From the NCBI GenBank assembly GCA_025751475.1, contig JAOWLD010000001.1:248001-312000 (forward strand): 64,000 bases of DNA, given 5' to 3'. The translations under genes and the position numbers were made by a program. The notes beneath the pieces are model-generated. The model worked only from the letters and a program-made list of their open reading frames with translations. It had not been told where the DNA came from and made no database searches. Below, piece by piece: positions 59,764-64,000 of the stretch (position 1 is the stretch's first letter; every line of letters begins with the position of its first letter). Source of the stretch: Rhodobacteraceae bacterium XHP0102 (lineage in GTDB: Bacteria; Pseudomonadota; Alphaproteobacteria; Rhodobacterales; Rhodobacteraceae).

Positions 59764-60222
59764 TCACAACCCCGCGCGCAGAACTGGCCAATTGGCATCT
59801 GCGCGCGCGATGTGACCTGAGATGTCCCGCTCCCATCGGTTTTGAATGCGGCGAGAGGCGTTGAGGTAAAGCTTGCCCTCCACGATACGCCACGCGTCAG
59901 GATCAATTGGTGCGGTGTACCCTTCGGAAACCGCCCAAGCACAATATCCACCATATTGTGGGGCGTAGCTCTCAGGCGCATTCAGAAACAAATCGCGGTT
60001 CTGCGCGCTTGTGAAATGCCAAACCGTGCCGCCCCATTCAGCGGCAAATGCCTCATCGCCTGATTGCGGCGTGCCTGTGATGAAATAGGCGACAGGATCA
60101 TATCCACGCAGCGCCACCCCATCGCGGGTGAAGTATTGCTGTGAAAAGGCAGCCTGCCCAAGGAGCCCCCCAAACAGGGGCAGGGCAAGACCGCCCAAAA
60201 GTGCATCGCGGCGGGTGATCAT
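59764..60222 (-). CDS. Exported YHS-domain protein
   Basis: A 152-residue protein with an N-terminal signal (MITRRDALLGGLALPLFGGLL). The pair of Arg before the hydrophobic stretch resembles a Tat signal. The mature part is a YHS-like domain: GYDPVAYFITGTPQSGDEAF, WHFTSAQNRDLFLNAPESYAPQYGGYCAWAVS. Such domains may bind copper or other metals; here the Cys of GGYCAW is the likely ligand. It is seven bases from the convergent carB stop. Function unknown. Confidence 0.88.
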   Translation of the reverse strand: MITRRDALLGGLALPLFGGLLGQAAFSQQYFTRDGVALRGYDPVAYFITGTPQSGDEAFAAEWGGTVWHFTSAQNRDLFLNAPESYAPQYGGYCAWAVSEGYTAPIDPDAWRIVEGKLYLNASRRIQNRWERDISGHIARADANWPVLRAGL

Positions 60223-60369
60223 TGGAGTTTATCCTCTCATACGGGTGATACCTGCGCCCAATATAGGGTGCGGCTCAATCACGTGCTGTGACGTTCGCGT
60301 GAAGGCGGGACGGCTTGCGCGTTGTGCCGTTCTTTGGCCATATGGGGCAAACCAGCGGGGGCGTGAGGC

Positions 60370-60960
60370 ATGGCCAAACTTTACTTCAACTTCTCCACCA
60401 TGAACGCGGGTAAATCGACACTGCTGTTGCAAGCCGCGCATAATTACAGCGAGCGCGGCCAAACGCCGTTTTTGCTGACGGCAGGGTTGGACACGCGAGC
60501 GGGTCAGGGTGTCATTGCAAGTCGCATTGGCCTGTCAAAGAAGGCCGAAACCTTTGCGCCTGAGACTGACCTGTTTGCCTTGATCGAGGCGGCTCATCAC
60601 GCGCAGCCCATAGATTGCGTGTTCCTAGATGAGGCACAGTTTCTAACCAAGGCGCAGGTCTGGCAATTGGCGCGTGTGGCCGATGATTTGGGTCTGCCCG
60701 TGATGACCTATGGGCTGAGGGTCGATTTCCGCGGTGAATTATTCGAAGGGTCCGCCGCGCTTTTGGCATTGGCCGATGATCTGCGTGAAATTCGCACAAT
60801 CTGCCATTGCGGGCGGAAAGCCACCATGGTGGTGCGAAAATCCCCCGATGGCAGCGTTGCCAAAACGGGGGATCAGGTGCAAATCGGCGGCAATGAAACC
60901 TATGTCAGCCTTTGCCGCCGCCATTGGCGCGCAGCGGTCGGGGATAACCCGTCAGCATAG
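60370..60960 (+). CDS. tdk: Thymidine kinase (type II, zinc-containing)
   Basis: A 196-residue kinase that salvages thymidine. Walker A FSTMNAGKSTLLLQAA, the acidic FLDEAQFL with catalytic Glu, the zinc lasso CHCGRKATMV and a later CRRHW, and the thymidine-binding QIGGNETYVSLCRRHW are seen. It overlaps the convergent csaA by nine bases. Confidence 0.96.
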   Translation: MAKLYFNFSTMNAGKSTLLLQAAHNYSERGQTPFLLTAGLDTRAGQGVIASRIGLSKKAETFAPETDLFALIEAAHHAQPIDCVFLDEAQFLTKAQVWQLARVADDLGLPVMTYGLRVDFRGELFEGSAALLALADDLREIRTICHCGRKATMVVRKSPDGSVAKTGDQVQIGGNETYVSLCRRHWRAAVGDNPSA

Positions 60961-61287
60961 CCGCGCGCCAAGTGGCGCGTCCTTGTCAGGCACGGCCAAA
61001 ACCACATCCCCGCCTGCATCATGAAATCCAAGCACAAGGGCCTCAGACATAAAGGGGCCGATCTGGCGCGGTGGGAAATTCACCACACCCATCACCAATT
61101 TCCCGACCAAATCCTCGGGGTTATAATGCTGTGTAATCTGTGCCGAGCTTTTCTTGATCCCAATCTCTGGTCCGTAATCCACCCATAGCTTGATGGCGGG
61201 TTTGCGGGCTTCGGGAAAGGGTTCGGCACGGGTGACGCGACCAAGACGGATGTCAATTTTCAGGAATGTCTCGTAGTTGGTTTCCAT
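60952..61287 (-). CDS. csaA: CsaA-type tRNA-binding domain protein
   Basis: A 111-residue OB-fold protein of the CsaA/EMAP-II tRNA-binding group, thought to act as a secretion chaperone in Bacillus. DIRLGRVTRAEPFPEARKPA, KKSSAQITQHYNPEDL and MGVVNFPPRQIGPFMSEALVLGF are the family blocks. ATG 61287 has AAAGGA at good distance; an ATG at 61296 overlaps the proC stop and is less well placed. It is coupled to proC. Natural ligand uncertain. Confidence 0.9.
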   Translation of the reverse strand: METNYETFLKIDIRLGRVTRAEPFPEARKPAIKLWVDYGPEIGIKKSSAQITQHYNPEDLVGKLVMGVVNFPPRQIGPFMSEALVLGFHDAGGDVVLAVPDKDAPLGARLC

Positions 61288-61292
61288 GCAGA

Positions 61293-62105
61293 TCATCCTT
61301 TCAACGCGCGGGATCGTGCCGCAGCGGCTTTGACTGTGTCACGGATCAGGGGCGCAAGGCCGCTTGTCGCATCCATCAAAACCTCTAGGCCCGCCTGCGT
61401 GGTGCCATTGGGCGATGTGACGTTGATGCGCAATTGTTCGGGGCTCTCTTGTGCGTCCATCGCCAAGGCCCCTGCACCTGCGACTGTGGCCTTGGCCAAG
61501 TCCATCGCCATCTCATCAGGCAGGCCTTCGGCGCGCGCCGCCGCAGCGAGGCAGTCAATCATATAAAAGACATAGGCAGGACCAGAGCCCGAAACACCTG
61601 TCACCGCGTCAATCTGATCCTCCGTTTCAAGACGCACCACCTGACCCACCGCTTGCAAAAGGTTATCGGCAAGGGTCAAATCCGCTTCGGTGCAATTTTC
61701 ATTTCCGATCATCGCGGTGATCCCGCGCCCGATTGCGGCGGGGGTATTGGGCATGGCACGGATCACTTTGGCCTTTGTGCCAAATTCTGCTTCAAAGCGC
61801 GCAATAGGTGTGCCTGCGGCCACAGAGATCACCACAGTATCGCTTCCCATCGCGGCGGTCAGATTGGGAAGGGCCGCGCCCATCATTTGCGGTTTCACCG
61901 CAATCACCGCAACGGCGGTGTTCTCGGGAATGGGTGTGTTGAGTTGCACCCCAACCGATTTGAGCCAGTCCGAGGGATGTGGGTCGATCACGGTGACCGA
62001 GGCAGGTGGGATGCCCCGTGAGAGCCACCCCTCTAGCATTGCAGACCCCATTTTCCCGCAGCCAAAAATCACCATGCCACGGGCGGCAATATCGTCAAAC
62101 ACCAT
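61293..62105 (-). CDS. proC: Pyrroline-5-carboxylate reductase
   Basis: A 270-residue NAD(P)H enzyme, the last step of proline synthesis. FGCGKMGSAMLEGWL is the nucleotide loop, RAMPNTPAAIGRG the middle block, and TGVSGSGPAYVFYMID with NVTSPNGTTQAGLEVL the C-terminal signature. It overlaps the csaA region and follows ybjN by 30 bases on the same strand. Confidence 0.96.
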   Translation of the reverse strand: MVFDDIAARGMVIFGCGKMGSAMLEGWLSRGIPPASVTVIDPHPSDWLKSVGVQLNTPIPENTAVAVIAVKPQMMGAALPNLTAAMGSDTVVISVAAGTPIARFEAEFGTKAKVIRAMPNTPAAIGRGITAMIGNENCTEADLTLADNLLQAVGQVVRLETEDQIDAVTGVSGSGPAYVFYMIDCLAAAARAEGLPDEMAMDLAKATVAGAGALAMDAQESPEQLRINVTSPNGTTQAGLEVLMDATSGLAPLIRDTVKAAAARSRALKG

Positions 62106-62135
62106 CAGCTCTCCCCTGTTGCTTTGCGCAACAGG

Positions 62136-62639
62136 TTAGGCCCGACCGAAGCCTTCGGCAATGGCCACTTGGATGGCTTCGCTTGGTGATTGGTTCCCCC
62201 AGCAGGCCAATTGGAAAGCGGGGTAATAGCGTTCGCTTGCCAAAATGGCGGTCTCAACCATGCAGGCAATCTGTTCGGGGCTTGCCAGTTGATCCCCTGC
62301 GAGAACCAAGCCATAGCGATAGACCATCATCTTCTGCTCGGCCCAGAAACTAAAGGCACCCGCCCAACATTTGTCATTAGCAAGGTTCAATGTCTCGTAA
62401 AGCTTGCCCATAGATTCGGCGGGTGGGTCCATGTCGAAGGTGCAGATCATCCGCAGCGTTTCGTCATAGCTCGACCATGCCAATGTCACCGAATAGGTGC
62501 GCCACTGCCCCTCAAGGGCCATTGCGATTTGATCATCAGCAACACGGTCGAAATCCCAGTCATGCCGTGTGGCAAGGGTTTCAACGATATCGATGGGATG
62601 GAGGTCTTCGACATCCATATACTGCTCGGAAAGTGACAT
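62136..62639 (-). CDS. YbjN domain-containing protein
   Basis: A 167-residue cytosolic protein of the YbjN family (putative sensory-transduction, chaperone-like fold). A leading HPIDIVETLATRHDWDFDRV is followed by the core WSSYDETLRMICTFDM and a helix-rich end VETAILASERYYPAFQLACWG. No known function here. ATG 62639 is used; the frame extends 27 codons upstream without a ribosome site. Next to proC in one operon. Confidence 0.85.
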   Translation of the reverse strand: MSLSEQYMDVEDLHPIDIVETLATRHDWDFDRVADDQIAMALEGQWRTYSVTLAWSSYDETLRMICTFDMDPPAESMGKLYETLNLANDKCWAGAFSFWAEQKMMVYRYGLVLAGDQLASPEQIACMVETAILASERYYPAFQLACWGNQSPSEAIQVAIAEGFGRA

Positions 62640-62860
62640 TGCCCTAGGCCTCGTTCTTGGCAGCCTGTCGCGGGCATTGGGTTTATTCCCAATTTGCCCA
62701 CTAAGGCTGGGTGTCTCCACTAAGGGTCGGCTGATTTGCGCGATCCCATACCAAATATGGTGCGGTTACTTTATCCACCTGTAAAGCAATATTTTGATGA
62801 CGCATCCAGAAATTGCGGTTTTCGTAATCCTGTCCACAAGAATTTGGGGGCTGTGCATAA

Positions 62861-62894
62861 AGAAGGGGCGGCCTTTGCATGGCAAGACCGCCCC
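62861..62894 (-). terminator. Intrinsic terminator after ubiK
   Basis: GGGGCGG (62865-62871) pairs with CCGCCCC (62888-62894), with an inner TTGC/GCAA helix and a T-rich tail on the minus strand. It separates ubiK from the ybjN promoter region (62640-62860). Confidence 0.75.
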
Positions 62895-62920
62895 ACATCC
62901 CTGACGCAACAGTGCTGCGC

Positions 62921-63166
62921 TTATTTTTTCTTCTTTTCCAATGCTTCAAGGCGGGCGGACAGGGCCTCGTTTTCTTCACGGGCTTTTTGCGCCATGGCAC
63001 GCACGGCATCGAATTCTTCGCGGGTGACAAAATCGCGATCGGCAAGCCAGCGATCCATCAGCGATTTCATGGCGTTCTCCGCCTCTTCGCGCGCGCCCTG
63101 CGCCACGCCCATGGCATTGGTCATCAACTGGCTGATATCGTCCATCATTTTGTTGCGGGTCTGCAT
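62921..63166 (-). CDS. ubiK: UbiK/BMFP accessory factor
   Basis: An 81-residue coiled-coil protein of the YqiC/BMFP/UbiK family that helps ubiquinone synthesis and binds lipids. A first amphipathic helix (DDISQLMTNAMGVAQGAREEAE) is followed by REEFDAVRAMAQKAREENEAL and a Lys-rich end. AAAGGA precedes the ATG. It is divergent from lgt, a common order in Rhodobacterales. Confidence 0.9.
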   Translation of the reverse strand: MQTRNKMMDDISQLMTNAMGVAQGAREEAENAMKSLMDRWLADRDFVTREEFDAVRAMAQKAREENEALSARLEALEKKKK

Positions 63167-63311
63167 GGGCTATCCTTTGTGTCGTATCCGTGAAACTTTC
63201 GTCTGTTCCCTGATATGGGACATATACCGCGCCGCTTCAAGGTTGACATCGCCGCATGGGGGCCTATCCAAGGCGTAACCCAGACCCCGCGACCAAAGAA
63301 AGAGGTCCGCG

Positions 63312-64000
63312 ATGATTTACGCGATACCGTTTCCTGATATCTCGCCTGCGCTGTTTGCGATTGATATGGGCGGGTTCCAATTCGCCTTACGTTGGTATGC
63401 TTTGGCCTATATCGCGGGGTTTGTGATTGCTGCGTGGATGATTGGGCGGCATTTGTGCAAGGCCACGCTGTGGCGGAACACCACTGCGCCGATGGCACCT
63501 GATGTGGTGGAGCCGCTTTTGACATGGATGGTCTTGGGCGTGATCCTAGGGGGGCGTTTGGGCTATGTGATCTTTTATCAGCCCAGTTATTACCTGCAAA
63601 ACCCTGCCGAGATTTTACAGGTCTGGCAAGGGGGGATGTCCTTTCATGGCGGCTTTTTAGGTGTCGTGATTGCAGGGGTTTTGTTTTGTCGCATCCATAA
63701 GGTCAGCCTCGCCAGTTTGGCCGATCTTTTGGCACTGGCCACGCCGCCTGCTTTATTTCTGGGGCGCAGTGCCAATTTCATCAATGCCGAGCTGTGGGGA
63801 CGCCCCACCGATGCGCCATGGGGGGTCATCTTTCCCGGCGCGGCGGCGCAGGACTGTGCGGGACCTGTCGGCATTGTGATGGATGCTGGCGTACAGTTCT
63901 GCGCGCGCCACCCTTCGCAGCTGTATGAAGCGCTGCTTGAGGGTCTTATACTAGGCCTAGTGATTTTGTATTTGATTCATCGCCGTGGATGGCTCCGTGT
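63312..64000 (+). CDS. lgt: Prolipoprotein diacylglyceryl transferase (3' end outside window)
   Basis: The frame is open to base 64000, giving the first 229 residues of a membrane enzyme that attaches diacylglycerol to the lipobox Cys of lipoproteins. Membrane segments begin at residue about 20; [26 protein letters not shown] with the conserved His, and [16 protein letters not shown] (the Lgt signature with Arg and Glu) are present. ATG 63312 has AAAGAGG upstream. Complete except for the last 60 or so residues. Confidence 0.95.
   Translation, partial: MIYAIPFPDISPALFAIDMGGFQFALRWYALAYIAGFVIAAWMIGRHLCKATLWRNTTAPMAPDVVEPLLTWMVLGVILGGRLGYVIFYQPSYYLQNPAEILQVWQGGMSFHGGFLGVVIAGVLFCRIHKVSLASLADLLALATPPALFLGRSANFINAELWGRPTDAPWGVIFPGAAAQDCAGPVGIVMDAGVQFCARHPSQLYEALLEGLILGLVILYLIHRRGWLR

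Overview
The window looks like core chromosome of an alphaproteobacterium of the order Rhodobacterales (Roseobacter/Rhodobacter group). The signs are GcrA, an F1 ATP synthase operon atpHAGDC that stands apart from the F0 genes, a TRAP transporter, DUF1150 and DUF2125 proteins, a divergent metF/metR pair, a CIRCE-controlled groESL, and a tRNA-2-selenouridine synthase. There is no phage, insertion sequence, CRISPR array, rRNA operon or replication origin that I can see. Coding density is very high: no gap between genes exceeds 300 bases, and the larger ones (about 220-295 bases before dctP, abc-2 permease, metF, atpH, groES and ybjN) hold promoters, hairpins or operator-like repeats, or nothing recognisable.

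Layout. 1-5.2 kb: end of an MFS transporter, an FMN alpha-hydroxy-acid dehydrogenase, trpA, ychF, and a repeat-containing membrane protein of unknown function. 5.3-10 kb: tRNA-Ser(GCU), a VOC protein, a YqaA-type membrane protein, a 42-residue CDGSH-like protein, a 7TM histidine kinase/LuxR-type regulator pair, a 39-residue membrane protein and a small possible regulator. 10-16.6 kb: a TRAP transporter (PQM) followed by a tartronate semialdehyde reductase-like enzyme, glycerate 2-kinase and mnmH, suggesting uptake and use of a glycerate-like hydroxy acid. 16.6-25 kb: gcrA, an ABC-2 permease, argD-argF, metF/metR, suhB, xerC and a DUF484 gene.

25-39 kb: priA, hisC-tyrC, a DUF2125 protein, a ChaC-like cyclotransferase, a two-gene ion-driven motor module (MotA/ExbB-like plus OmpA-domain stator with a long coiled coil), an M23 peptidase coupled to clpA, gloB and a methyltransferase. 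39.5-51.3 kb: atpHAGDC, prs, an HCCA isomerase-like protein, ribF-ycgN-ltaE, a MaoC protein, a HAD hydrolase and a family II pyrophosphatase. 51.4-64 kb: the heat-shock group groES-groEL, hsp20 and DUF1150, then ydcH-purE-purK, carB, a YHS protein, tdk, proC-csaA, ybjN, ubiK and a truncated lgt.

The genome is compact in an unusual way: seven of about twelve convergent gene pairs share exactly four bases through interlocked stop codons (CTAA, TTAA, CTAG or TTAG), while most of the others have a strong intrinsic terminator. The items most worth following up are the orphan Zorya-like motor pair, the 42-residue CDGSH-like protein, the tandem 147-base repeat in the membrane protein at 3.7-5.2 kb, the insertion in DctM, and the repeated GACTGGGGA word around the two-component locus. 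No clearly new multi-gene system is proven by the sequence; the motor pair is the best candidate.
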